From Bryopsis sp. KO-2023 (lineage: Eukaryota > Chlorophyta > Ulvophyceae > Bryopsidales > Bryopsidaceae): a DNA stretch of 64,000 bases. A program made the translations under genes and the position numbers. The stretch covers positions 1,079,001-1,143,000 of the forward strand of contig BSYQ01000006.1 in assembly GCA_030272585.1 (NCBI GenBank), written 5' to 3'. Positions 11,669-25,800 of this stretch are shown here, in pieces. A model generated the notes under the pieces. It had not been told where the DNA came from and made no database searches. It worked only from the letters and a program-made list of their open reading frames with translations. How positions within the stretch are numbered: position 1 is the first letter of the stretch; the number at the start of each line of letters is the position of its first letter.

Positions 11669-14600
11669 TCAACATTCGGGATGTGGTGTTTTGAAAAAAC
11701 GATAGGAGACTTTCTTCATGTACGCGGCCTTCTTTTGAATCAAAACCGCCTTGGACTTTTTGGACAAGCTGCTGCCTGCCTTCGTTACAAGTCCATATCT
11801 GGTGGTCGGCAACTCACTTCCTGGATTCTCTCTTTCCACCCATTCTTCCAACCCAGAAAAAAGCACATCAAAAATCTGCTTTGCAGTGTACAGAATGTAG
11901 ATCCCAGCAACGCAAATAAAGATGATGGATATGGCCACTATGCCCCCATCATCCATTTCAGGCTGGCTCGCCAGATTCCCAACGATGAAAGCGAATGTAG
12001 AGATCACCAATGACCCCAATTCCAAATCATTCAACTTTGATTCCAAAAAAGGTTGAAAACGCATCTGGAGAAGTATGGAAGCCACCATGATGAACAAGGC
12101 AAGACAGCTTTGGATTCCACCTCCCAACGGCCGCCCAAACACAACGATCGCGGAAAACAATGCTTTCCGCCCCAAAATAACCACCTCCCAAGCAGCATTG
12201 TTCCTATTATACAGTTTATACAAGAATCCGTATCGAACGATCACATTTTCTTGATCGAGGGTGTCGGCTCGCGTGAGTTTGTAGAGGAGCCAGGCTGGGA
12301 ACCCTATTGATATGAACAAGAATCCAGGCAACCCAACGAAAAGAGCAAGGAGCGCATGCGATCCTTTGTAGCAAGTCAGACTCGTGTCTTGTGCCCAAAA
12401 CAGACCCTCCAGAGGGCTGGCTCGCACGCAATAGAAAATCTGAATGAACGCTTTCGTCTCACTGCACACACATCAATAAATTCCTCCCTGATTCGAAACA
12501 TTCTACATTCTCAAGGCCGCTGGCTGTGATTGTTCAAGAAATTCAAGAGAATGAAAGATTGAGTGAGGACCGCCAATGTCTCACCTGATGTAGGCTGCCT
12601 GCAAAACAGCCCGAAATGCAATACCCGACCAAAGCCTCAAGTCTTGTACGGATTTCTTGGTTCGTAACGCATGCACAGCGTAGGCTATGACGAATGCTCC
12701 CCATACCATGAAAGGCACAAATGCAAGCAGCACCGTTGTCTTGACAGATCGAGGAAGACCATGTTTCTCTGACGAAAACGCACACTCGAAGGCAAAGAAG
12801 CTGTTTCCCTCCGTTCCTCCAGAGGAGATCGCACCTGGATTCGACACAGAGTATCACTCTTTGGCTTGCAAGCCGATTGGGAGGCAATTGAGCATGAAAA
12901 TCACAGAGCAACGTACCAGGTTCATTGATGACTTACCCCAACTGCTAAATATCCCCATCATATATTTAGTCCAGCCCACGTTGATTGCTGCAGCCGATCC
13001 AGTAATTTGCATGAAATTCACGAGGATCTGCCCAGTAACACACAACACACTCTTGATTGAGGAAAACCCAATGTCATAGCAACATGTTTCTGCCCGTTGG
13101 ATTGATCACCTTGAAAATATCTGTTGGTCTTTGTTTTCTTCTGGATAAATTATCAGAAGGTCCATCCGACCCGGTGGCGTTTGAATGCCCATCAGCGATC
13201 GCTTGTTGAGCAAATTTAGCAGCATTTCTGACATAAATCAGGGACAAAACTGCCAAGGCAAGCATGGCCCCTCCGATTGCCACTCCAGCAAGCACTTTTC
13301 CTTTGCACTCCTTGCATTCCAAGCCGCTCTTCCCATGCGATGCCTTGCAGCTCCCACACAACACCCCCTTGTGGCCCTATACCACAGCAAGTTTCCACAT
13401 GCACACACACACACACAGATCATGAACAATGGGCTTTTCAAAAAAATAAAGTATCAGGATACTCTCCAATGCGCTTCGATTGTTTTTACCTTGGCACACA
13501 GGGGATAGTAGCTTTCAGTGTAAGCTGTCAGGTTCAGGGTGGAGGATGAGTTTGACGATGCAAAAAGAGCTGCTGTTCGATTCTCATACGTGCATGCTTC
13601 CTTGGATAAACATGCATGGAGATGGGAGGACAGGGGCCCAGAGTGCCAGAATCCAGAAACAGGAACCAGTCTTCCTCCCAAACACATGGCCTTCTCGACA
13701 GGACAAGGCGTGCAATCCTCATCAGTCACATCAAAACTGAAAAAATTTTCACCACAAATGTCACAGCGCAACCCATTTCCCCTGGATACCTCCCCAATCG
13801 CACACGTTCTGATCTCCACCCTAATGGACTTCACAAACACAATGACACCATCCTCTGAAGTCAGCTGCACGCTCAGATTGTACTCCCCTGGAAGACCGCT
13901 CAGAACCACCCCAGTCACAGCAATATTCCCTCTCATCAGCATGCCCTCGCTGGTTGCTAGGCCACCAAAGAGTTTCCCTCGTGAGGTTGTCAACTTGATT
14001 TGCAGATTCACATCCTCCACAGCAATCTGACTGAAGGAGTCGAGCGTTGTGACATTGATGGGTGGCAGCTCACCCCCACTAGCATGACTAATTACTTCAG
14101 ATGGATAAATCTTTACCGACTGAAACCGTGTTCCCACAGAAATTAATATGTCCCCCTCGGATCCATAGGAATTCAATTTGCATTTCTGGAGAACTTCGTC
14201 CAGCTGGCTTTCCATGCTCCAACACCCCTCATCGCAGCAAATATCGCCCTCGAAGTTGCCAAGAAAAATGTCAGACCCAGACTTTGATCCAACGTTTCCC
14301 TGGAAGCTGGTTTTGTTCAGCACCACCTGTTGATCGGACAGAGGCTCATAATTCTGGCAATGCACCATGAACTCAAAATAGGAGCCATTGCCTTTTGCTG
14401 GCGCAGTGGTCCCCAAGGATTGGCATTCTTCAGCAACGAATCTGTCAGCAATGCTTGTAACATGAAGTCCTCCTGCAAAAAAAAAACAAACATGCAAAGA
14501 ATAAACATCCCAATATCAGAATGTCCAATGGTCTTTTGGGAAAAACATTCGCCAGGATCAAGGCCCGTTCTTTTGTTGCTGCCTTTTTTTTTCTGAATCA

Positions 14601-17600
14601 GTGATTTCAGCCAGACTTTTGTGGAGCGAAGGATTCTTCCCACTTGGGATGCCAGCAATATGAAAATTTATCTCTAACAAAACGCTACGTTTTTACCTCC
14701 TGTCTCAGCCTTGTTTCCACTGAACAAACAGGACTTGCAGTGCCAAGTACGCCCCCATGCACGAGCCTCAAACTGCATAAAAATACCACCTCCACTTTTG
14801 TCAGCAGTATTGTTCACGGCCGTAAGATTTTGACCACCCAAAAATGCATCCTCCAAAAAGATCCCCCCTCCTGATTGTGTTGCTGTGCACCCGGTGATGC
14901 TGGAATCCAAAAGGTTCACAACTGAACCTGACTGGGCTCTTATTGCTCCTCCCGCTCCAATTGCATGCCTATCATCCCCAGCACTGTTGGAATCAAAATA
15001 GCAGGATTGACAGTTCAACAAGCCCCGTTTCACATCGATGGCCCCACCAGCATCTGTTGCATGGTTTTCCAAAAAGTGTGCGTGCTCGGCCTCAAAATCT
15101 CTATTCCAGCATTTTTCGGAGCAAGTGAATGAGAAAGCACCTCCCCACCTTGCTTTGTTTTTAGAAAATACCGTATTCTTTAACCGTAATAAAGGAAATC
15201 TCTTTTTGACAACTGTCAGTGCCCCTCCTGTGAGGGCCAATCCCAGCGAAAAATTGGAGTCCTGTACTGTCACCATCACCACATTTTCAGCATACAGAGC
15301 TCCTCCACTTCCCGCCTCGTTTTTTGAGAAAGTGCAGTTCCTGATTTCTGAAATTACCCCTTGCTCCACCATCATCACAGCCCCACCCTTCCCCTCAAGA
15401 AATACCATTTGAGCGTCACCTGGATTTCCACTGGCCTTGTTTTCAACAAAGGCAGAAGAAAGAAGGGTAATTTTGGAGAATTTTTGTGATAAAACCTGCC
15501 CTTTGTCCTGCAAAATGAAAAGGATTCATTGTTTGAGAAGGAAATGAATCTGAGTGAGCTTCTCTGGCCCTGCCATCGCAAACAATGCAGGAACTCTGAA
15601 AATGCAAGCACGGAAAATGGAAATATCTGAAGACCAAGGTCGTAAAAGAATGAAAAGAGGTTTCAAGAATTTCACGAATCATTCAGAATCCCTCTCAAGA
15701 ATTCCAATACAACTCTCATTTGTTGTGCTGTTCTTGCGGAAAACCCGATCCAAAAATGGTTGGGACAATACGATTGGGCTTACTACTGCATACAACGCTC
15801 CACCACTCTCCCAAGCTACGTTCCCCTCGAAGTAGCAATCATCAACATTAAGATTCCCACCATACAGCGCTATACCTCCACCAAAGATGCCCCGATTTTC
15901 GATAAAATTCACGGACTTGATGGTTGCACTCAAAACAGCACCCTAAAAAAGACATTCGAAGTGTGTTAGATAGATAGATAGATTCTTTCTTTGAATCTTG
16001 CACATGACGACCACAGTTTTTCTACCTCGTATTGGAAAAGGAGAACACCTCCACCTCCTATTGTCTCACCCGGCCCATTGTTTCGAAAAAGGCATCCTTG
16101 AATTTCCACCCCCATATCAACATCCGGAACAAGAAACGAATTCGCAGCAGCATATACAGCCCCTCCAGCCAAATCCCCCCAGTTGCTGTCAAATATTACA
16201 TTGATCATTTTGACAACTGTCCCAACCGTCTCAGACTAAAGACACACAAGAGTTTCCCGTTGAATCAGTGATCTATGTATATATATAGGTAACTCTATAG
16301 TTGCAATCCCACAATTCAGAAAGTTAAATCACAATTGAAAGACTCAAAAATAGCACAATTGTTTCCAGAGTAGTGCAAGATGCAAGACAACCATTGAAAC
16401 TCTTGTTTCAATGGCCATCGATCATTGTTGCCACAATTCTGGATCTTGTAGCAACACAACATACATGGAAACAAGAATTCCATACCCACAAGCAACAATT
16501 GTAAATGTTTAAAGGGTTTTTTTGTTTTTTTTCTGAGGGTTGGAAATGTCGTCGAACTTTTTGCCAAATACAACACAAACGACCCTCAGAAAAAAATCTT
16601 CACAGGATTTTTTCACACCTGCATGTATGCAGCTCCACCAGTGCCAGCAGCGTTTCTAAGAAAATGGCTCTTGGATACATCCAAGACTGCGTTAGTTTTA
16701 TGAGAGGAAAAAAAAATTCCACCCCCCTTCCCCGTCTTGTACAAGTTGTATGCTTTGTTCTCAACAAATGAAGAATTGAATATTTTGAGTTGGGACAATT
16801 CCATGGCATAGATGGCTCCACCACTGTAACTCCAGTCCAGACTCTAATTTCACACACACGCGCACGAAAAAATTTGCTTGAGAAAAAACATACGTCGACT
16901 GGGAAAAAAAACCTGGTAAAGGTAAGTGCCATTTACACTTTCCTACTAGACATAATTACAGAAAATAGAGCATCGATTCTGAAGAAAAGGCAATCCCAAA
17001 AAGAAATGGAGCATTCAAATTTTTGAGGGCAGCATCCCTCTACGACACGCAAAAATTCGTAGGATTCTTCTACTGGCAAACTAGGAATTTCACATTGCAA
17101 TGATATTTCATATGCCAAAAAAAACACACCAGTGTCTGGAGGTGAAAAAAAGATGCTTGTTGTTTTCCACCCCCTGGCCACACCAGTGTGAAAATATTCA
17201 ATGCTTGCATCAATAATCTATGTGAACTACTGGCAAGGTATTTCCTTTCCTTCCATTTTTTTCTGCACTACTATTACCTGGTCATAAACCGCACTCCCTT
17301 GCCCGCGAGCCGTGTTGTTTTCAAAGGTGCTTCCCATAATAGTTGTGAAATTGGCATCTATTGAACAAACAGCACCCCCACTTCCCAAGGCTACATTGCT
17401 GGTGAAATTGGAATCCAATATTGATGCTTCTGAATTCTCCAGAACAGCAATGACCCCTCCCCGAGATCCAGTGTTGCTCCTGCCTTCCACATTCAACAGT
17501 GTGAATTCAGACTCGATAGCTGAAAGCCCCGCAGGCCCTCCACCAACGTTTTCGTTTCCCTCAAACTCCACATTCTTTAGCGTCACATTCTTCGAGTTTT

Positions 17601-18334
17601 GCACATGAATCAGACCCTCTGTGGAAAAAAGGAAGCACCCCTTGAATTCAAGGGTTGAAAGTACCACATCATCAGACCTGGTTTCCACAAACAAACACAC
17701 CCAATTCAACATAGTACACATTTCCTGAAGGTTTTTCAGCAGGGTAAATCAGTCCAGGCACCTTATCTGAAAAGCTCCTTTTTTTATGTCGCTTGGACAC
17801 TGAACTGATGCTCCGTTTCCTTCTATGGTGATGGGACTCGTGAGTTCCACGGAATTCCCTAGCACCAGATCTGGCAGATCGAATTCCAGGACTGCGCCAG
17901 CAGGCATGCATTCCACCAAACTCTGAACATCGTTGTCCAGCTCCTTCAGCGTGGCGGAGTCCAAGATCACTCGCGCAGAAACTCCGACTGCCGCACGCAC
18001 GGCTTCGCACCCTGACCCACCTGCGATCCAGCCATACAAGACGTTGAATTCCAATTTTGTGCGCGTTGGCGGCGGCTGATCTCGAAACCAAGACGAAGCC
18101 CAAGGAAGGTTTCCGCTCGCGGGCCGCTAAGTCGACAATGCTTCTTACAAAAAAAATAATAATAAAAACTTCCAAGGGTCTCCAAAACGTGAAAAACAAA
18201 TCAATCTGAAGGGGCTAGAAGTCATCACCAGAGTCGGATTGAGTGAAGCCGATCGCTGCAAGGTATGCGACTACGAGGGTCATCAACAGCAGGCTGCCTT
18301 TAGACCATGGTTGGCAAATCGCTGTGCTTGTCAT
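11669..18334 (-). CDS. Gene B: shorter paralogue of genes A and C
   Basis: My model has 12 exons and about 1517 residues, read on -: 18334-18229, 18020-17762, 17677-17278, 16843-16619, 16235-16026, 15942-15784, 15507-14697, 14472-13490, 13376-13110, 13027-12937, 12834-12585, 12461-11669. The exon sum is divisible by three and all phases fit. The Met at 18334 was chosen because it leads into a hydrophobic signal segment (GSLLLMTLVVAYLAAIG). The N-cap, GGA-type beta-helix, Cys-rich stalk (GLRCDIC, GFWHSG, LCGSC) and multi-span C-terminus follow the order of gene A. The 91-base exon has the same length in all three genes. B is clearly more diverged than A and C are from each other, and its helix is shorter. 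The role is probably a cell-surface receptor or adhesin, by inference only. Confidence 0.82.
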
Positions 18335-18638
18335 GGAGGAGTTGGTTGGATAATTTGGCGCTCCATCCACCCACTTCTTTTCACGCGCAAACGCAGGCCT
18401 GTGTTTTTGGGGCTGGATCGACACCTCGTAATCGAATTGCTTCGAGGTCAGGATCGGAAACGAGAGGTTGCATTGAAATGTGATGAACTAGGTTTGGATT
18501 TTATTTGTCTTGCAGTGCAGACTTTTGGGGGGGGTTCGTCTGACAGTCAAATTTTGGTTTGTTCTTTGTCACGTATGGTGGCTACCCTTCAAAACCTTCA
18601 TGCTTCGATTGTTGTGGAAAGGGCTTGGCAAAAGCTTT

Positions 18639-18697
18639 GCACCGTTCGCAAGATTGTGCTTTGCTTGAACGGTCGTCGCTTTTTAGTGATTCGGTTT
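18639..18697. repeat. Short repeat shared with the interior of the 60-kb MITE
   Basis: The segment from GCACCGTTCGCAAG to GTGATTCGGTTT matches 60417-60475 with only a handful of differences, including the core CTTGAACGGTCGT. It directly abuts the repeat at 18701. Confidence 0.7.
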
Positions 18698-18700
18698 GTT

Positions 18701-18925
18701 ATTGAATGGACTTTGGGGATGGTAGAATGGGATTGACAGAGGGGGTTGTGTAAAGACCTGTACCTGGTGGAAATTTTGTCCATGAGGCGATCTGCTTTGT
18801 ATGATAGTCAGTCCCACCCTTCGCCAAGTTTTTCAAAAATAATTTTACTGAACTGGTTTGAAATACAGCAGAAGACTATGGATGAGTTTTAGATCTGTGG
18901 AAAATATTGCATCTCTCGCGTGAAA
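18701..18925 (+). repeat. Dispersed repeat, copy 1 (upstream of gene C)
   Basis: This stretch matches 30450-30690 in the same orientation. Shared landmarks are GTGGAAATTTTGTCCA, GAGGCGATCT, ACTGGTTTGAAATACA and GATCTGTGGAAAATATTGC. The two copies lie either side of gene C. Confidence 0.8.
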
Positions 18926-19797
18926 CAGGCGCCAGGTTAAGACATTTTCAGCCATATCCAGACATTTTTATTTCTTCCCACAGCTGGCAAAAAAAAAAAG
19001 ATACACTGTTCCAAAACAAACACCTCTCAGATGTTCCCCCACCAGAATTTCCTTTCCACATCTTCATCATTCCTTCACTTTTAAAATTGAGAAAAAAAAC
19101 ATGTACCTATTTTTTGGATCAAGACCTTCCTTGTCCACTTTTCCTTCCAAAGAAAAACAATGTCAAAAACAGTTTTCCTATTCACTAAATAGAATTCATG
19201 CCAAAATTCGTCCTTATTATGAAAAAAAAACTAAAAACATACACCCAAAATAAAGAGAGAAAAAACATGTAAAAACAACACATCCTGGTGGCTTCCTTAC
19301 ATCGACCCCACCCCTCCCGGTGGTTGCTTTTTTTAAAAGGCTTTGAGAATTTTCTTTTTTTTGATGGGTGGAAAAACAAAAGCACTAAAAATTACCCCCG
19401 CCCGTTTTTGAGGGGACTTTCTATTTTTCTTATTTATGACACGGAAGAAAATATATTAAAAAAAACGAGTACCTGTGATTATCTCCTTTCCAATTAATTT
19501 GCCCACCACTTGGGTCCCCCCTACTGGGATTTAATTTTTCCTAAAGATATTTCTTTTTCAAAATAGGCTTCCTAGAGCCGCGCGGCTTCTGTGTGTGTAA
19601 TTATTGATTGATTGATTGATTTCGTCTTACCGAAACGCTCATTGCCACGGGCCGTTGCCTTCACATCGACAAGGATCCAACATTGGATCTGCTTCGCTCT
19701 GGCTTCTCGCCACACTGACGGTACACAATTACCCACCCCCCTCTTTCTCAACCCTCTTTCTGCTGGGGATCGCTCCCCCCTCCCTGCTGTGTTTCTC

Positions 19798-19831
19798 TCC
19801 ATCAGCCGAATTCGCAGCTCTGCCAGGGCAA
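19798..19831 (+). promoter_or_regulatory. 5' block shared by genes C and A
   Basis: TCCATCAGCCGAATTCGC and the bases after it match 1038-1072 upstream of gene A. It sits 47-80 bases before the gene C start codon. Confidence 0.35.
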
Positions 19832-19877
19832 CACCGTAACGCTCCAATCACGCGGCCCCCCCTTTGCAGTCGCTCCT

Positions 19878-22800
19878 ATGTGGAGTGAATTTGTACTGCT
19901 TTTGCTGGTCGCCGCTCAGATCACTGAAGCCCAACAGAATTCAGGTGATCAAAGCCTTGCCACTGTCTTAATGCGCATACGGAGGGGGAACGGGTCGTTC
20001 ACAATTTATTTTTATTTATACTTGTGTGCAGGGCTCGCACATGGGGTTGGCTAAAGCCGTCACGGTTTCGATTCAGATGAGGCAGCTCCACGATGCAAGG
20101 ATGTGCGAAAGCTGCTGAGTTCCACGGATTCCATAACGCTTGATGTCGATACACTGGCTGCTGTTGATGGGGGCCTTCAGCACGTTTTGGGCTGTGTGCC
20201 TGAACGCGCAGCGTTACAATTTGATCTCCCCGAATTGGAGCTCGATAACACACTCATGATTGAGCGCTCTATTTCAATCGAAGGATCACATACCTCCGTT
20301 CTATGTATGGACGACAACACACAGCCAGCTATTGAGATCAGGTTGGAAAATGATCCTCACCCTAGGGGCAGGCCAGGTCTACTATCTTGTTGTGATGGGG
20401 ATCAGATCTTGTTTTGTTGGTACTAAGTATTGCTTTTAGATTGTAATGTCTTTTAACATCTTTATTTATAGAAAGAAGACCAGAGTGAAACATCGATTGA
20501 TCACATCATGTTTTGTGGTTTTCTTTGTAGGTCCAATGATGTGTTGCTTGGTGGGTTCTCCTTTGTCGGGTGCAATCTCAACAGCACATCAGGGCTGATC
20601 CAAGTGAAAGGAGCTGAAAATGTGACTTTGAGAGACTTGGTTTTCGAAAACAATGCAAACACGAATGGACCTTCGTGTGTTTCTGCAATTCATTCCACCA
20701 TTTGGATGAAAAACATCACAGCAAAGAATAACACAGGGGTGAATGGAGGGGCAATGTTCTTTGCTGAGGGATCTGAAGTGGTGGTGGTTGATTCATTTTT
20801 TGAAAGCAATCATGCTACCCAGCAAGGCGGAGCTATTTATATGAATAACTCCAATCTCGACTTGTCAAATTCTCGCTTTACTGAAAACTTGGCATTTGAT
20901 GATGGAGGAGCAATCTTTGCTGTGGTGGGTGAATGGGCAACAAAAATATCGTGTGTGTTTTCTTTTCCAGAACAATTGAAAAAAGACTTCTTTTTCTCAA
21001 TCTTGAAAAGGAGTGTATTTATACAGTTTCAGTGTGATTTGATATTAGGGTGAGAAGAAGGGGTCTGAAGTGAACATGAGGGATGTGGAGTACTTTGGAA
21101 ACCGAGTCTATGGCGAGTATAAGAATGACTTGAATTGGAGAGTAGGGGGGGGGATAGCTCTCCTTGGACCGAAATTAAATGCTGAAATCTGGGGAGTGAC
21201 ATTTGTGAACAACTCAGCAGTTAACTTGGGAGGTTCTATTAATGCATTCAATGGCACCAAAGTTTCCGTACATGAGAGCACCTTCGTTGAAAATCACTCC
21301 TTTCAAGGCGGCGCGATCTTCATGATGGTGAGAAATGCTTTTAGAAGTGTTTGACTATATGTCAGACCCAATTATGTCGCATTTTGGAAAATGTCGAAGA
21401 ACAAGGTTTTGGTTAGCAACATTTTTTCTCTTGTGGTGTGTTCTCAGAGCTCTCTCCCTAATGTCACTACCCTAGATTTGAATAGGTGCAATTTTACAAG
21501 GAACCATGGAAAAGGCAGTGTTGAGGGGTTTTCTCCACTGGGAGGTGCTGTTGCAATTGCTAATAATGGAACTGAGGCCATGCTGAAGGAATGTACTTTC
21601 ATTGAAAACAAAGTTGGAGCGTTTGGAGGGGCTGTGTATGCCAGTGGATCAAAAAGTATGAACATCTTGAGGTCTGATTTTCTTGGCAACCAAGTGGGCC
21701 ACATTGGTGTGCCCATGACCAGCAAGGTGAACAAACCAAATATTAATTAAAAAAAAATATATATATATTATCATTATTTTTAATATACTCATAATTATTT
21801 TCTAAGAAACAAAAACAGTTGAGGTCTTAGGGTCCTTCACACATTTTTTTTGCCCCACATTCGATTTTTGTTACGGTACAACCGCATTTTCCCTGTTTTA
21901 GAGTGCAATAATAAAAAAATCTTATCAACACACACACAAAAAAAAACTGCAGGGAGTTCTTGTTTGTGCTCTAAAGAGTTTCACTACATCTCAAGCTTTT
22001 TTCCTTTAAAAAAAATTTAAACAGGGAATCTGTAAGAATCTCAGTTGCCCTCTCAACCAAATGAAGAATACAATATATTACATTATTATTAATTTTTTTC
22101 ATATGTTTTCGGAAGCTCCCTTACTGCACAATGACCAATATTGCTTGTTTGTTTTTCAGGTTGCCTCCGTGGAAGTTGAAAACGAATCGAGACTTTCATT
22201 CGGAGGAGCAGTGTATTTGTCAGGTGTTTCTGAGATCTCAGTTTTGGAGTCCAGCTTTACCCAAAATCAGGCAAAAATTGGTGGGGCGCTTTCTCTCCAG
22301 GTCAGATTCAATATGGATGGTGCCATTGATTACAAAGTATGAATGCTTGGAAAATACAGATAATGAAAGCAACCATGTGGATATTTACTCTAAGACATTA
22401 ATCATGAAAAAATGTAGACATATTCAGACATGTATTTCCACGAACCCCATTTCATTCGAAAATATACTTGTTCGACCAAGCTTTTATACCTTCACTGGCG
22501 ATTCACTTTGGCATTCTCTTTTCCTGTTTTTTGCCACCAATCCAGACATACGCACCAGCTACTACGAACCTTGAAGTCAGAGGAACAACTTTTGAAAGCA
22601 ACTCTGCCGTGGGTGATTCCGTGGATGACTACTTCTACGGGGGGGCAATGAGATTCTATGGAAATGGTAGTTCCATTACGCTAGAGAATGTCCTTTTCTC
22701 AGACAACACGGCTCAGGCAATAGGAGGAACAGTTGGGGGAGGGGCTGTGTGTGGCTCCGATATCAAAAGTATAAAGATTTTTGGATCCATATTCAACAGG

Positions 22801-25800
22801 AACAAAGCAGTGGAGCGACAAGTGGTAATGCACACCTGCCAAAGTTGCTGATAAATCGACTTGGCTTTTGCACTCATGTTTCGATAGTATGCACTCCTCC
22901 ACAGGCATAAAAACCTGCAAGTTATATATTCCTTGCGAGAAAATTTCAATTGAAACGTTATCAGAATTGTTTTTTGGTCTTTTTTTGACAATCCATCCTT
23001 CTGGATGAAGTATGAAGGGAACAATGCAGGTACTGAACTCAGAGTCACAGCTGAGGCGGATTTGTCTCTGGTACTAGAGCATGGATTAGTTGTGGTGCTG
23101 GTCTTCCTAACCTCAACCACTTTCCTGATTGACTTTTTCAAGATGATTTAACTTCTAATATCGAATGCCCCTCTGCTATTCAAACCATTGACATGGACTT
23201 GCAATGACCTTGATCCAGCTCCCTTCCGACTGTGTTGGAAGAAATTACCCCCTGCTTGAAAACCCTTAGACTTTAGATATCCTAGCCCCAAATAATTCAT
23301 TTCTTGCCTGAAACCACAATCTGGTGATCGTGTCGAATCACAGGGTGTTTTTAAACGTCTTCGAGGTGATCTTACAGTCCATTATTTCTTGCATTTTCTA
23401 TTCATTACTATAATTTATTTCTATTTATTTACTTGCTTTAAATTTACTGTTTTTCATAGGATTCTGGAGAACAGGAGGGTGTTTTTGTTGGAGGGGCTCT
23501 TTTGCTGCTTGATGTTCCTGAAATTCTAATCGAAAAATCCACGTTCAGTGCCAACCAGGCCGCATCCAGTGCAGGGGCGATTTTCATCCTGGCAGTGGTG
23601 GGATTCACCTGAAAAAAAACGGTGATCGAACACAGGAATTAAACGAATTTCAATTAGTATTTCGTACTGCATTAGTTTTTTCTTGTTTTGTACTCTCTGT
23701 CTCTCCTTGAACTGTAATTCTGTCTTTTCTGTCGCAGAAGATTTGCATAGTAAGCTTTTTCCTCCGAGGAAAAAAAAATAAAAAAAAAATCTTTTTCGTA
23801 TTTAAATATGTTAAAATATTGTTTTAAAACAATCCTGAGCAAGCAAGGAGACCCCCCCCCCCCTACATTTTTGTGTCATTTTTATGTGTTGGTGAAAGAC
23901 ATGAGAAGCTGTGGGGTAGAAGGATGCTGTTTTTCATTCATTGTGAGTCTTGGTCCCTCCCCTGCCACCTTTTGCTATTCAGAAAGGACATGGATCTGAT
24001 GCAAACATTTCTGGCTGCACATTCGCCGGAAATTCAGCGCTTGGTGTTTCAACGGCAACATATGGTGGTGGCCTGGATATTACTGGAGATGGTGTGCGAG
24101 CGTTGATCATGGGTTCAAACTTCACACAGAATAAGGCTACCGGTTTGGGTGGTGCTTTGTACAGCCGAGCAATCACCAGCCTTGAAATATCCCACTCTTT
24201 TTTTGTTGAGAACAAGGCGGCAAAAAGCTTCGGGGTATGTTTCCTCAGAACTAGTCAGTGGTTTGTTACATTGTTGGTGTAATATAATATTTTGATTATC
24301 GACAACACTTCGGGACACTTTTTTGGGCAGTACAGAATCTGGCGAAGGAATCAGTGCCTGAGTTCATGATACATTTCTTTAAAAATGCTGATGTTGTAAG
24401 GATGAAAATGGAAGAGCCTAACTTCCTGTTCAAAATGTGTTTTTATTTATTTTTTGTTTTTTTTTTGAACAGGACAGTGTAAAAGGGACTGGAAACCTTG
24501 ATGATGCTCCAGGTGCTTCCACATTGGGAGGGGCGATTCATCTGGAAAACGTATCTGAAACCGCCATTGTCAATTCCATTTTTTCCCACAATGAAGCAGC
24601 ATATGGTGGAGGAATAAGTGGCAGGGTAGGTCCATAAACCACTTTTTCTGAGAATAATAACTCTTTTCTTGTTGTAAGAAGTGGTGATTTACCTTAATAG
24701 AAACGAAACGTTCCAGCTCATTGATGGAAGGGTGTTCTCTTTCCTTAAAAAAAGGAAAAAAGAAAAAAAAGACAGTTTTTTAGCTATATTGGCTGAAATT
24801 ATGCTGTGAGATAAGGCATAGCTTCAGAATCCATTCCCATTCCCATTTCATTTTTTATTTTTTTTCTTAAATGAAAGGACCACACAAGACGTTTCAAAGC
24901 TGGCTAAAATTTATGTACCTTTCAGGAGTGCATGTTTCTTATTGAAGGGAGTAGCTTTCAAGACAATGTTGCATTGAACAATGGCGGTGCAATTGAAGTC
25001 ACTTCCACAAATGCAACCATCGTAAAAACAAAGTTCACAAGCAACATCGCAAACGTTATGGGGGGTGCGATTCTCTCCGGTCATATAAGTTCTGTGGCAG
25101 AAGTAAGCACATGCAAAAACAATTAAACGATTTGTTTTTGTCAGGATGGCAAACTCTTCATGTTTTATTATCAGAACAACAGCTTGATTTTTGTTTGGCG
25201 TTCAGAATATCATCAAAAAATTTCGAATCTGTTACGCTGAGCAGCACAGTTTTTCTTTGAAAAAGTTGCCCAGTCTGTAAATGTATGTTCCAGGCCAAAC
25301 CATATCTCAAAACGAAAGAAGTTGTATTGAAAGGCAACCATGCGAGACAGAGTGGAGGAGGTCTATATTTGGTTGGTGTGGACCTGGAAATGGAGGACAG
25401 TCTGTGTCGAAACAATTCTGCAGAAGAGTTTGGAGGAGCTTTTTCTCTCATTCAGTTGCAAGTAAGGGTTTTTGTGACTGTATTTGAAGCTGATGGTTTG
25501 TGAAGTTTTTTGGAAGGCTCTATAATCAAAAGTGGACAATCTTGCAGGCTTCCTCCCCGATTGCAACAGTCAAAGCGTCTAGTTTCATAGGGAATGAAGC
25601 TCCCACGGGTGGTGGCATTCATGTGCAGAATGGGAATCTTTCCCTGTTCCATTGTGTCTTCAAAGCCAACATAGCTCATTACATGGGTGGAGCATTATAT
25701 TGTGAGGTAAGTAAAAAATAAAGAATTCTCGTTTTAATTTAGAAATTAACTGTTCTGACAACAGAACACCATCCTGACACTGACTGCCAACCGTAAGCTT

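Larger units (their letters stand above)
18335..19877. other. Divergent spacer between genes B and C
   Basis: No gene was recognised. The spacer holds two dispersed repeats (18639-18697 and 18701-18925, listed separately), A/T-rich low-complexity sequence, a short ATTG run near 19605, and the proximal upstream region of gene C. Promoters for both B and C must lie here, since they start head to head. Confidence 0.5.
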
